Shown piece after piece: positions 9,094 to 17,216 of a DNA stretch of 64,000 nt. Position 1 is the first letter of the stretch; each line of letters starts with the position of its first letter. Made by a program: the position numbers and the translations under genes. Source of the stretch: Marivita sp. (GTDB lineage: Bacteria > Pseudomonadota > Alphaproteobacteria > Rhodobacterales > Rhodobacteraceae); the NCBI RefSeq assembly GCF_020055675.1, contig NZ_JAIPUS010000001.1, forward strand, positions 62,001 to 126,000. The letters are read 5' to 3'. The notes under the pieces were generated by a model that was not told where the DNA came from, ran no database searches, and saw only the letters and a list, made by a program, of their open reading frames with translations.

Positions 9094-9857
9094 GACCGCA
9101 CGAACACGGGTTTCTGTGGCTCCGACAGGTCTTCACGATAGGCGTATCCCCCCAGATCGAATTCCACGATCCCCTCCGGGTCGGTCAACCGCTTCTGTAC
9201 CACGAACCGGGCCATGGCGCCGCGTGCCTTCTTGGCGTAGAAGCTGACGATCTTTGGTCCCTTGCCGTCGCCCTTGTCCTCCATGAAGACCGGGGTGACA
9301 ATCCGCAGGCACAGCGCCTTTGGCGGCACCGCGCCGAAATATTCCTGGCTGGCGCAGTTGACCAGGGTGTCGGTGTTCACCGCATCGGCTTGATCGCGCA
9401 ATGCCCTGGCGATCTGGTCGCGCCAGTAATCATAGAGGGTCACGCCGCGGCGCGTCTTCAGCCGGCTGCCCATCTCCAGCCGATACGGCTGGATCCCGTC
9501 CAGCGGCCGCAGCACACCGTAAAGTCCGGACAGTATGCGCAGATGGTCCTGGGCCCAGCGCATCTCGTCCGCATCCAGCGTTTCGGCTTCGAGCCCCTGG
9601 TAGGTGTCCCCCGCAAAGGCCAGCGCGGCCGGGCGCAGATCATCCTCGCCGGGCGTATCGTCAAAGTCGCGGAACCTGTCGCGGTTCAGCTTGGCAAGAT
9701 CGTCGCTGAGACCCATCAAAGCCTTGAGATCGCCGAGCGTCAGGTTGCGCGCGGTCGTGGCCAGACGGTTGGCCTCGTCCTGGAAGACCGGTTGCGTCAT
9801 CGTCACATCGCGCTCTGACCAGTCCAGACGTTTGGCCGGGGAAATCACGACAAGCAT
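9078..9857 (-). CDS. yaaA: Peroxide stress protein YaaA family
   Basis: A 259-residue cytosolic protein of the YaaA/DUF328 family. In E. coli YaaA lowers free intracellular iron during hydrogen-peroxide stress and binds DNA. Family landmarks are the start MLVVISPAKRLDW, PAALAFAGDTYQGLEA in the middle, ILSGLYGVLRPLDGIQPYRLEMG, and NCASQEYFGAV. The length matches the usual 250-260. It converges with the histidine kinase gene with a 16-bp tail-to-tail overlap, and recQ ends up only 34 bp upstream of its start on the same strand, so recQ-yaaA may form a transcript. Confidence 0.93.
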   Translation of the reverse strand: MLVVISPAKRLDWSERDVTMTQPVFQDEANRLATTARNLTLGDLKALMGLSDDLAKLNRDRFRDFDDTPGEDDLRPAALAFAGDTYQGLEAETLDADEMRWAQDHLRILSGLYGVLRPLDGIQPYRLEMGSRLKTRRGVTLYDYWRDQIARALRDQADAVNTDTLVNCASQEYFGAVPPKALCLRIVTPVFMEDKGDGKGPKIVSFYAKKARGAMARFVVQKRLTDPEGIVEFDLGGYAYREDLSEPQKPVFVRSYDAN

Positions 9858-9891
9858 GGCAGCACCTTTGGTAATTGGCGGTGATGTTGAT

Positions 9892-11946
9892 TTAGTCCGC
9901 CCTGCTCAAAACGTCCAGAAACCTCTCGGCGAACCGTTCGGCCCGGCGGTCGCCAATGATCCGCGCAATCCCGGTTTCGTCGTTCGGTCTGGTCTGGGCC
10001 AGTTTTGCCAATTGCCCCGCCTCGCAGGACATCGGTTTGAGCGTTCCGCAATTCCCGCGCACCAAGTCCGCCTGCGACGCCAAAAGCGCATCGTAAAGCC
10101 CGCCCGACTGACCAGTGGCCAGTTTGCGCCGCGCAGGGTGCGTGTCGGGCATATCCCCCGAGATGACTTCAAGAAAGGCGCGGCCATAGCGTTCGAGCTT
10201 CTTGGCCCCCACTCCGTTAACGCGTGCAAGATCATCCAGTGTCTTGGGCCGCGTTTCGGCCATCTCGATCAGCGTGCGATCCGGGAAAATGACGTAGGCG
10301 GGAACCGATTGCTCCTCCGCCAATGCGCGCCGCTTCGCCTTCAGCGCCGACATGAGTGGTGCATCCTCGTCATTGACCAGGGCGCGGACTTTCGGACGCC
10401 GCTCTCCGGCCGCCTCGATACTATCGCGGCGCAGAGATATCGTCGCCTCACCCCGCAGGATGGGCCGCGCCGCTTCGGTCATCACCAGCGCGCCATGCCG
10501 TTCGGCATCGGGACGCAAGAGATCGAAGCCCATCATCTGGCGAAACACCGCCTGCCACTCACCGCGCTTCAGGTCTTTGCCCACACCGAAGGTCGGCAGG
10601 GAATCGTGGCTGCGTTGCAGGACTTTTTCGGTTTTCGTGCCCAGCAGAACGTCGATCAGATGCCCGGCGCCAAAGCTCTCGCCGGTGCGCAGCGCGGCCG
10701 AAAGCGCCTTGCGGACCGCCTCAGTGCCGTCAAAGACCTTTGCCGGAGTGTCGCACAGATCGCAATTGCCGCATGTGGTGTCGGACTCTCCGAAATAGCC
10801 AAGCAGCGTCCTGCGCCGGCACTCCTGCGCCTCGGCCAGACCGAGTAGCGCATTCAGGCGTCCATGATCCGCCTGCCTGCGTTCCGGCGGGGCCAGACCT
10901 TCGTCGATCTGGGTTCGGCGCAGGCGGATGTCGTCCGGTCCATAGAGCGTCAGCGTTTCGGCCGGTGCACCATCGCGCCCGGCGCGGCCGATTTCCTGGT
11001 AGTAGGCTTCGATGGATTTGGGCAGATCCGCATGGGCCACCCAACGGATATCGGGCTTGTCCACCCCCATGCCAAAGGCGACGGTCGCCACCACGATGAG
11101 CCCATCTTCCGTCGCGAAGCGGGATTCGACGTCGCGGCGCGCTTCGGCCTCCATGCCGCCGTGATAGAAACAAGTTGTATGTCCTTCACCATTGAGCGCG
11201 CGGGACAGCGTTTCCGTCTTGGCTCGGGTGCCGCAATAGACGATCCCGGACTGGCCCTTGCGCGACGCGGCAAACTGCATGATCTGGTCGCGCGGTTTGT
11301 TCTTGGGTGCGAACATAAGGTGGATGTTGGGCCGGTCGAACCCCCGCAAGAATGCGCGCGGCGGGGCGCCATCGAACAGCCGCGTGACGATTTCCTCCTG
11401 CGTTTCGGCATCCGCCGTCGCGGTAAAGGCAGCCAGGGGCACATCCAGCGCGCGCCGCAGTTCACCGATGCGCAGATAATCGGGGCGGAAATCATGGCCC
11501 CACTGGCTGACGCAATGCGCCTCGTCCACGGCGATGAGCGACACGCCCGCCTGCTGCAGCATCCGCTGCGTGCCCCCAGAGGCAAGCCGTTCCGGCGCGA
11601 GGTACAAAAGCTTCAGTTCGCCGGAATGGAGCATGTCCCAGACCGCGTCGTTCTCTGCTTCGGTATTGGCCGAAGTCAGGGCCCCCGCAGCCACACCCGC
11701 TTCGCGCAAACCGCGCACCTGATCCCGCATGAGGGCGATGAGCGGCGATATCACCACCGTCACACCATGACGCACCAGCGCCGGGAGCTGGAAACACAGC
11801 GATTTGCCGCCACCTGTCGGCATGATCGCCAACACGTTTTCACCCTGCGCCACGGCCTCCACGATCTCGGACTGGCCGGGGCGGAAACTGTCGAATCCAA
11901 AGACATCGCGCAGGATCGTGTCTGCGTCGGTCATATCGCGCGGCAT
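9892..11946 (-). CDS. recQ: ATP-dependent DNA helicase RecQ
   Basis: A 684-residue 3'-5' helicase of the RecF recombination/repair pathway. Domains: superfamily II core with Walker A MPTGGGKSLCFQLPAL, the DEAH box VDEAHCVSQWGHDFRPDY and motif VI (YYQEIGRAGRDG); the RQC zinc-binding region with four cysteines (CRRRTLLGYF then CGNCDLC); a winged-helix segment; and a C-terminal HRDC domain (YVIFPDRTLIEMAETRP). The length is slightly above E. coli RecQ, with extra C-terminal residues after HRDC. The start is ambiguous between ATG 11946 and ATG 11934; neither has a strong ribosome binding site. Confidence 0.97.
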   Translation of the reverse strand: MPRDMTDADTILRDVFGFDSFRPGQSEIVEAVAQGENVLAIMPTGGGKSLCFQLPALVRHGVTVVISPLIALMRDQVRGLREAGVAAGALTSANTEAENDAVWDMLHSGELKLLYLAPERLASGGTQRMLQQAGVSLIAVDEAHCVSQWGHDFRPDYLRIGELRRALDVPLAAFTATADAETQEEIVTRLFDGAPPRAFLRGFDRPNIHLMFAPKNKPRDQIMQFAASRKGQSGIVYCGTRAKTETLSRALNGEGHTTCFYHGGMEAEARRDVESRFATEDGLIVVATVAFGMGVDKPDIRWVAHADLPKSIEAYYQEIGRAGRDGAPAETLTLYGPDDIRLRRTQIDEGLAPPERRQADHGRLNALLGLAEAQECRRRTLLGYFGESDTTCGNCDLCDTPAKVFDGTEAVRKALSAALRTGESFGAGHLIDVLLGTKTEKVLQRSHDSLPTFGVGKDLKRGEWQAVFRQMMGFDLLRPDAERHGALVMTEAARPILRGEATISLRRDSIEAAGERRPKVRALVNDEDAPLMSALKAKRRALAEEQSVPAYVIFPDRTLIEMAETRPKTLDDLARVNGVGAKKLERYGRAFLEVISGDMPDTHPARRKLATGQSGGLYDALLASQADLVRGNCGTLKPMSCEAGQLAKLAQTRPNDETGIARIIGDRRAERFAERFLDVLSRAD

Positions 11947-12079
11947 GAGAACCCTGTCAGGTTTTTAACTATATCTGCTCTTGGCCTGACAGTCTCATAC
12001 TAAGGATGCGTGAACAAGATTGTATTGGCCCTTCGGCGACACAGATAGCGCATATGTGCCGCGTCAAGGACACGACACA

Positions 12080-12373
12080 TCAGAAGCCGTAAAAGAACCC
12101 GGCGTTGTTCGACAGGATGATGCGCAGGATATACACGCCGATCAGCGCCACCAGCGGCGCAAGGTCGATCCCCGACATCGGCGGAATGATCCGGCGCAAC
12201 TGCGAATACAACGGCTCAAGGATCCGGTTCAGCCCGTCCCATATCTGTGACACCAGAGGTTGCCGCAGATTGAGCACCTGGAAATTGATCAACCAGCTCA
12301 TGATGACGTGGGCAATGATAAAGAACCATACCACGTCGAGAAGCAGCATGAGGATCTGGTAGAGCGATTGCAT
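12080..12373 (-). CDS. YggT family membrane protein
   Basis: A 97-residue inner-membrane protein with two long hydrophobic segments, typical YggT (MQSLYQILMLLLDVVWFF... and ...PLVALIGVYILRIILSN). The family is linked in various bacteria to envelope stress and to cell-division neighbourhoods; its mechanism is not settled. The conserved RILEPLYSQLRRIIPP between the helices is a family hallmark. The frame continues upstream to 12601, but that part has no family similarity and overlaps the divergent thioesterase gene, so I start at ATG 12373. It lies divergently next to the acyl-CoA thioesterase gene. Confidence 0.9.
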   Translation of the reverse strand: MQSLYQILMLLLDVVWFFIIAHVIMSWLINFQVLNLRQPLVSQIWDGLNRILEPLYSQLRRIIPPMSGIDLAPLVALIGVYILRIILSNNAGFFYGF

Positions 12374-12511
12374 CGGCAGGACTTTCCAATTTCGTTTCCC
12401 GCAAAGACCTAGGCGCTCTTGCGCCCAAGAACAAGGTGCTGCGCCTTCCGCGAGGTCGCGGTTGACGCAAGAACCTCGCAGGTCAACCTTGCCGCATGAA
12501 GGAGAGACGTG

Positions 12512-13057
12512 ATGTACCCTTTTTTCCGAATGGGCCTTGGGCTGTGGAAAGCCCGTTCTGCCCCGAAGCTTGGACCGTTCGACACCTTCGTGACCCGGCA
12601 CCGGTGCTGGCCGTGGGACATCGACATCTGGATGGAGCTGAACAACGGACGCACCCTGACGCTCTACGATCTGGGGCGCATCCCCCTGGCGCAGGTCAAC
12701 GGCATGCTTGCCATGATCCGGAAAGAACGCTGGGGCCTGACAATGGCGGGGGTTGTTGTACGGTACAGGCGCCGCATCCGTACGTTCGAGCCCTTCGAGA
12801 TGCGCAGCAGGCTGATTTGCTGGGACGACAGGTTCCTTTATATCGAACAGTCGATGTGGAAGCAGTCAGGAGACTGTGCCAATCACGCGGTCTATCGGTC
12901 GGCTGTCACCGACAAGACCGGGATTGTGCCCACAGAAAAGGTGATCGCCGCGATGGGGATGGACGACAGGTCGTCGCCCGAAATGCCCGAATGGGTGGCA
13001 CTCTGGCTCGAGGCCGAGACCGCGCGCCCATGGCCGCCCATGCAGGATGACATCTAG
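12512..13057 (+). CDS. Acyl-CoA thioesterase (4HBT hot-dog family)
   Basis: A 181-residue hot-dog-fold protein of the THEM6/4HBT_2 type. The N-terminal CWPWDIDIWMELNNGRTLTL resembles the family's conserved D-x-N-x-H-x-N region with E-x-N variation, and VVVRYRRRIRTFEPFEM is the following beta strand. It probably hydrolyses an acyl-CoA, but its substrate cannot be deduced. ATG 12512 is 7 nt after AAGGAG; the GTG just before it is too close. The gene is followed 66 bp later by the UMF1 transporter, probably co-transcribed. Confidence 0.85.
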   Translation: MYPFFRMGLGLWKARSAPKLGPFDTFVTRHRCWPWDIDIWMELNNGRTLTLYDLGRIPLAQVNGMLAMIRKERWGLTMAGVVVRYRRRIRTFEPFEMRSRLICWDDRFLYIEQSMWKQSGDCANHAVYRSAVTDKTGIVPTEKVIAAMGMDDRSSPEMPEWVALWLEAETARPWPPMQDDI

Positions 13058-13123
13058 CAGGTCGACTGCTTGCCACCGGGCCGCTTTGACGGTCTTATCG
13101 CGCCGACGGTTGCAGGGGGCATC

Positions 13124-14467
13124 ATGGCGGACAGCACATTGCGCAAGCGCATATGGGGATGGTTCTTTTTCGACTGGGCCAGCCAACCCTACAACACGCT
13201 GCTGATCACCTTCATCTTTGCGCCATATGTCAAGGAGCTGTTGGGTGACGGCACGGCGGCGCAAACCGCTTGGGGGTTCGGGATTGGCGCGGCCGGAGTC
13301 GTTATCGCGCTCCTGGCGCCTGTCCTGGGGGCGCTGGCGGATACAGGCGGCAATCGTCTGCGATGGATATGGCTATTTTCCCTGATGTACGTGGTGGGAG
13401 CGGCCGGGCTTTGGTTCGCCGTGCCCGGCGACTTCAACCTGATCGTGATCCTGACCTTCTTTGCCATCGGGATGATCGGAATGGAGTTCGCAACAACCTT
13501 TACCAATTCCATGCTCCCGGATCTCGGGACCCATGACGAGATCGGCCGCATTTCCGGCAACGGGTGGGCCTTTGGCTATGCCGGCGGTCTCGTTGCCCTG
13601 GTGATCATGCTGATCGTCTTTGCAGACAACGCTGACACCGGGCGCACTCTTGCCGGGCTGAAGCCCGCTTTCGGCCTGCTTGATGCCGAGGCGCGGGAAG
13701 GCACCCGCTTTGTCGGGCCGCTGACCGCGATCTGGTATGCGCTATTCATGGTGCCGTTCTTTCTGTTCGTGCGGGATCCCAAAGCGCAAAAGACCCCGAA
13801 AGGCGCTGTCACGCTTGCCCTGATCGGGCTCAAAACCACACTGCGCCACCTGCCAGACGACCGGTCGCTCTTTGCCTATCTTGGCTCTGCGATGTTCTAC
13901 CGCGACGCGCTCAACGGCATGTATGCCTTTGGCGGCATCTACGCGGCGGGCGTTCTTGGGTGGGATGTGCAAAATGTCGGCATTTTCGGCATCATTGCAA
14001 TAATCGCAGGGGCCGTGGCGGCGTGGTTCGGCGGGATGGCAGATTCGCGGTTCGGGTCAAAGCCCGTGATCGTGACCTGTATCGGTGTTCTGACCCTTGT
14101 TGGTGTCTCGATTGTCCTGATCTCGCGCGAGACGATGTTCGGGGTGCCATTGGCGCCGGATTCGGCCCTGCCGGATATTGCGTTCTATCTGATTGGTGCG
14201 CTGATCGGTGCGGCGGGCGGTGTTCTGCAATCGGCCAGCCGGACCATGATGGTGCGTCAGGCCAATCCCGCCCGCATGACCGAAGCCTTCGGTCTTTATG
14301 CGTTGTCGGGCAAGGCGACGAGTTTCCTCGCTCCTTTGCTCATCGGGGTGACGACCTACCTGACCGGCTCACAGCAACTGGGGGTAAGCCCTGTTATTGG
14401 CCTTTTCCTGATCGGCCTTGTGTTGTTACTCTGGGTCAAACCAAACGGACAGCGGGCAGCGGTATGA
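13124..14467 (+). CDS. UMF1-family MFS transporter
   Basis: A 447-residue major-facilitator protein with about twelve hydrophobic helices. The opening RIWGWFFFDWASQPYNTLLITFIFAPY and the TNSMLPDLGTHDEIGRISG loop are characteristic of the UMF1 (Atg22-like) family, whose fungal members export amino acids from vacuoles; the bacterial substrate is unknown. I start at ATG 13124 (MADSTLRKR); the frame extends 18 codons upstream without family character. Its stop overlaps the mepA start (ATGA), indicating translational coupling. Confidence 0.9.
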   Translation: MADSTLRKRIWGWFFFDWASQPYNTLLITFIFAPYVKELLGDGTAAQTAWGFGIGAAGVVIALLAPVLGALADTGGNRLRWIWLFSLMYVVGAAGLWFAVPGDFNLIVILTFFAIGMIGMEFATTFTNSMLPDLGTHDEIGRISGNGWAFGYAGGLVALVIMLIVFADNADTGRTLAGLKPAFGLLDAEAREGTRFVGPLTAIWYALFMVPFFLFVRDPKAQKTPKGAVTLALIGLKTTLRHLPDDRSLFAYLGSAMFYRDALNGMYAFGGIYAAGVLGWDVQNVGIFGIIAIIAGAVAAWFGGMADSRFGSKPVIVTCIGVLTLVGVSIVLISRETMFGVPLAPDSALPDIAFYLIGALIGAAGGVLQSASRTMMVRQANPARMTEAFGLYALSGKATSFLAPLLIGVTTYLTGSQQLGVSPVIGLFLIGLVLLLWVKPNGQRAAV

Positions 14468-15384
14468 AGCGGTTTTCTCTGGGCATGGCGGTCGCGCTTT
14501 TCTTGGGTGCGTGCAGCGGGGCTGAAGGCCCGGGCAACAGCAACTCCGCGGCGACCAGCCCGCGTGTGACAGGGATCCTGAGCACAAAACAGGCAAAACA
14601 GCTCTTTGGTGCCTTGGAGGCCGGATCGCGCCAATCCCCGTCGGCCTATGGTGGGTATGCCAAGGGGTGTGCCGCTGGGTCTGTGCAACTGGAGGAAACA
14701 GGTCCGACATGGCAGGCGATGCGCCTGTCCCGAAACCGCAACTGGGCCCTGCCGGTCACAATCGATTACCTCAAGGACCTGTCGCGCGCTGCGGCGCGCG
14801 AGCCGGATTGGGACGGCATCTACATCGGCGATCTGAGCCAACCACGCGGCGGGCCCATGCTGACCGGGCACCGCAGTCATCAAAACGGTCTGGATGCCGA
14901 TATCTGGATGCGCCCCGCAGATCGGCTGAACCTGACCCGCACCGAACGCGAGACCATGTCTTCGACGTCGATGCGCCGGTCCAAAGGCGCGTTCGTAAAC
15001 AGCAAGTGGACCCAGGCCCACCGCAATATCCTGAAGGCGGCAGCAAGTGACCCCCGGGTGGCCCGCATCTTTGTCTTTCCGGGGGCAAAAGTGGATATGT
15101 GCAACGCCGAGACCGGAGATCGAAGCTACTTGCGCAAAATTCGGCCGTGGTGGGGACACCACTATCATTTCCATGTGCGTCTGACCTGCCCGGACGGGAT
15201 GCGCGGATGCGTCAATCAGGATCCCGTACCGCGCGGAGATGGGTGTGACGATGCACAGGCCTGGGTGAACAACATCCTTGACCCGCCACCGCCCGATCCG
15301 ACCGCGCCACCGCCGACGCCGCGGTCCGAGTTGACGATGGGTGATCTTCCGGCACAATGCGCCGCTGTGCTGTCATCGAATTGA
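14464..15384 (+). CDS. mepA: Penicillin-insensitive murein endopeptidase MepA
   Basis: A 306-residue LAS-family zinc peptidase that cleaves D-alanyl-meso-DAP cross-links in peptidoglycan. An N-terminal signal with lipobox-like LFLGAC (Cys after about 17 residues) suggests an outer-membrane or periplasmic lipoprotein. The catalytic region is complete: GGPMLTGHRSHQNGLDADIWM carries the His and Asp zinc ligands and WWGHHYHFHVRLTCP the later His ligands. The C-terminus is proline-rich (DPPPPDPTAPPPTPRSE), an addition after the enzyme core. The start overlaps the end of the transporter gene by 4 nt. Confidence 0.95.
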   Translation: MKRFSLGMAVALFLGACSGAEGPGNSNSAATSPRVTGILSTKQAKQLFGALEAGSRQSPSAYGGYAKGCAAGSVQLEETGPTWQAMRLSRNRNWALPVTIDYLKDLSRAAAREPDWDGIYIGDLSQPRGGPMLTGHRSHQNGLDADIWMRPADRLNLTRTERETMSSTSMRRSKGAFVNSKWTQAHRNILKAAASDPRVARIFVFPGAKVDMCNAETGDRSYLRKIRPWWGHHYHFHVRLTCPDGMRGCVNQDPVPRGDGCDDAQAWVNNILDPPPPDPTAPPPTPRSELTMGDLPAQCAAVLSSN

Positions 15385-15390
15385 TTCGGC

Positions 15391-16236
15391 TTGAGCACTG
15401 ATCGCGACGTGGTCCCGACGGCAACAGCCACCCGGTTCCTGTCCTCTTACCACTGGACAAGCGACAGGGACGGGTTTGGCGGCTATTCCGCCATTCTCCT
15501 GTCGCCGGAGGGGGCCGGCTTTGTGATGATGAGTGATCGGACCCATCTGGTCGAGGGGACCATCCACCGCCACGAGGGGCGCATCATCGGCATACGGAGC
15601 GGCGAGATTCAGCCCATCCGCATTCCGGACGCACTGCTTGGCCGACAATCGCACGGCGATACAGAAGGGCTGGCCCGAGACCGGGATGGGCGGATATACA
15701 TTTCGCTGGAATCCGACAACCGGATCATTTCCCGAACGAAAGACGGCGACTGGTCGATCCTTCCGCCCTTTCCCGCAATAGACGCTCTGCCACCGAACAA
15801 GGGGCTCGAAGCGGTCGCCATCGCTCCGGACGAAACGATCTATGCTCTTCCCGAATCGTCTGACGGGTTGCTGGATCCCTTTCCTGTGTTTCGCTACCGG
15901 TCGGATGCGGGCTGGGACCAACCGATGTCGATCACACGCACCCAGGGTCACGTGCCGGTCGGCGCCGATGTGGGGCCTGATGGACGGCTTTATGTGCTTG
16001 AACGCGGATTTGCCGGCTTCGGGTTCTATAGCCGGGTCAGGCGATTTGATCTGACAGGCAAGGGTGCCGTGACGGGTGAGACCCTTCTGAGAACCGAAAT
16101 CCTGCGGCATGACAACCTCGAAGGGATCTCGGTTTGGCAGGCCAACGACGGGACATTGCGCCTGACCATGGTGTCAGACGACAATTTCCTCTTTTTTCAG
16201 CGCACCGAGATCGTGGAGTACGCGGTGGGCATTTGA
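15391..16236 (+). CDS. Esterase-like activity of phytase family protein
   Basis: A 281-residue beta-propeller-type protein of the esterase-like phytase family (FGGYSAILLSPEGAGFVMMSDR, then DTEGLARDRDGRIYISLES, then NKGLEAVAIAPDETIYALPE, then LEGISVWQ). These proteins are usually periplasmic with a cleavable signal, yet none is visible: the only start in frame after the mepA stop is TTG 15391, three codons beyond that TGA and in the same frame as mepA. The true N-terminus is therefore uncertain. A short out-of-frame MRRCAVI-like start overlaps the mepA end, which could mean a frameshift. The enzymatic activity is inferred from family only. Confidence 0.8.
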   Translation: MSTDRDVVPTATATRFLSSYHWTSDRDGFGGYSAILLSPEGAGFVMMSDRTHLVEGTIHRHEGRIIGIRSGEIQPIRIPDALLGRQSHGDTEGLARDRDGRIYISLESDNRIISRTKDGDWSILPPFPAIDALPPNKGLEAVAIAPDETIYALPESSDGLLDPFPVFRYRSDAGWDQPMSITRTQGHVPVGADVGPDGRLYVLERGFAGFGFYSRVRRFDLTGKGAVTGETLLRTEILRHDNLEGISVWQANDGTLRLTMVSDDNFLFFQRTEIVEYAVGI

Positions 16237-16327
16237 CTTGCCTGTTTCCGGGCCGCGCTATATCCGTCGCGCCATTCCCAAAAATCGGGAATCAAGTCCC
16301 CGCAACCTTGGCAAAACGGGAGTCTTT
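16237..16327 (+). promoter_or_regulatory. Structured leader of the queuosine-precursor transporter
   Basis: ATTCCC (16274-16279) pairs with GGGAAT (16287-16292) around a 7-nt loop. CCCG (16299-16302) can pair with CGGG (16317-16320), which overlaps the GGGAG ribosome binding site before ATG 16328. GACTTG (16235-16240) can also pair with CAAGTC (16293-16298). This could be a translational switch, but it does not match the preQ1-I consensus I know; a TTGACT promoter element may alternatively use the first of these sequences. Confidence 0.3.
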
Positions 16328-16957
16328 ATGACCCGCGCACATATTCCTGGCATTATTGCCATGGCCATCATTGTTTTGGCCTCCAACATCCTCGTCCAGT
16401 TCCTGTTCGGCAATTGGCTGACCTGGGGGGCGTTCACCTATCCGTTCGCGTTCCTTGTAACCGACCTCATGAACAGGCTCTATGGCCCCGGCCCAGCGCG
16501 AAAAGTCGTTTTCGCCGGCTTCATCGTGGGCGTGATCTGTTCCCTGATCGGCACGCAGATCCAGGGTGACTTCGGCCCGCTTGTCACGCTCCGCATTGCA
16601 ATGGCCTCGGGTACGGCGTTTCTTGTGGCACAGCTTCTTGACGTGGCGATCTTTGACAAGCTGCGCGATGGTCGTTGGTGGCGCGCACCGCTGGCCTCGA
16701 CATTGATCGGGGCCTCGGTGGACACGGCACTTTTCTTCACCATCGCATTTTCCGGCGCGCTGACCTTTCTTGAGCCCGGAAACGACGTGTCCTGGGCCGG
16801 CGAGATGCTGCCACTTCTGGGCGCGGGGCCGATATCGCCGCTTTGGGTCTCGCTGGCCGTGGCCGATTGGATGGTCAAGATCACGCTGGCCTTGATCGCA
16901 TTGGTTCCCTTCCGACTCATCGTGCTGCGATTTCGCGAAAAAGCAGCGGTGACGTAA
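16328..16957 (+). CDS. Queuosine precursor transporter (YhhQ/VUT family)
   Basis: A 209-residue membrane protein of the COG1738 family, which imports queuosine precursors (preQ0/preQ1) for tRNA modification. Family marks include YPFAFLVTDLMNRLYGP with the conserved acidic D-x-x-N, and helices near residues 10-30, 35-55, 60-85, 110-130 and 175-195. The start at ATG 16328 (MTRAHIPG) is backed by GGGAG 5 nt upstream; 30 upstream codons in frame are not family-like. It stands alone between the phytase-type gene and the small RNA/ORF region. Confidence 0.88.
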   Translation: MTRAHIPGIIAMAIIVLASNILVQFLFGNWLTWGAFTYPFAFLVTDLMNRLYGPGPARKVVFAGFIVGVICSLIGTQIQGDFGPLVTLRIAMASGTAFLVAQLLDVAIFDKLRDGRWWRAPLASTLIGASVDTALFFTIAFSGALTFLEPGNDVSWAGEMLPLLGAGPISPLWVSLAVADWMVKITLALIALVPFRLIVLRFREKAAVT

Positions 16958-17014
16958 GAAAAGTGTTGCCTCCTGCGCTCAGCGTGTCACGCTGGTGGTG
17001 CGTTTTTAACAGCT

Positions 17015-17031
17015 GAAAGGAGGTGATCCAG
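17015..17031 (+). promoter_or_regulatory. Extended Shine-Dalgarno, 17 nt complementary to 16S 3' end
   Basis: GAAAGGAGGTGATCCAG is the exact reverse complement of the conserved 3' tail of 16S rRNA (CTGGATCACCTCCTTTC). Its GGAGG core lies 7 nt before GTG 17031, ideal spacing. Ordinary sites in this window match 4-6 nt. Confidence 0.85.
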
Positions 17032-17087
17032 TGTCGAGAGAGGTATTGGAGAGAGGTGTCGGAACAGTTCGAGAGGCGCGCATCTAG
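17031..17087 (+). CDS. 18-residue mini-ORF behind the anti-16S sequence
   Basis: GTG start, then SREVLERGVGTVREARI and TAG. The peptide is basic and amphipathic with two VxE/VRE-like repeats (REVLERG and TVREAR). Nothing else is known to me about it. The unusually strong ribosome binding site implies that it is translated or used as a ribosome trap. It lies 130 bp upstream of arfB, which rescues stalled ribosomes; a functional link is speculation. Confidence 0.5.
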   Translation: MSREVLERGVGTVREARI

Positions 17088-17159
17088 GGCAGTCCCTGGG
17101 TGATGAACCCATCGAATTGGTGTGGAACCTAACCGGACCCCACCTCCGTAAGTCTCGAA

Positions 17160-17185
17160 GGGTCGCCCATGAGGCGACCCTTTTT
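17160..17185 (+). terminator. Rho-independent terminator of the mini-ORF transcript
   Basis: An 8-bp perfect stem GGGTCGCC (17160-17167) / GGCGACCC (17173-17180), a 5-nt loop and TTTTT. It ends the transcript 32 bp before the arfB start. Confidence 0.9.
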
Positions 17186-17216
17186 GTATTCGGACTGCGG
17201 CGCTATCGTGCAGGGT

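Larger units (their letters stand above)
16994..17185 (+). ncRNA. Structured short transcript with embedded mini-ORF
   Basis: Between the queuosine transporter and arfB lies a compact unit: an anti-16S Shine-Dalgarno sequence, an 18-codon ORF, two small hairpins (TGGGT/ACCCA near 17097-17112 and a GGTGTGG/CCCACC arm pair near 17120-17147), and a perfect terminator. The left limit is a guess, because no clear promoter was identified. It may be a translated small RNA. No Rfam family was recognised. Confidence 0.4.
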
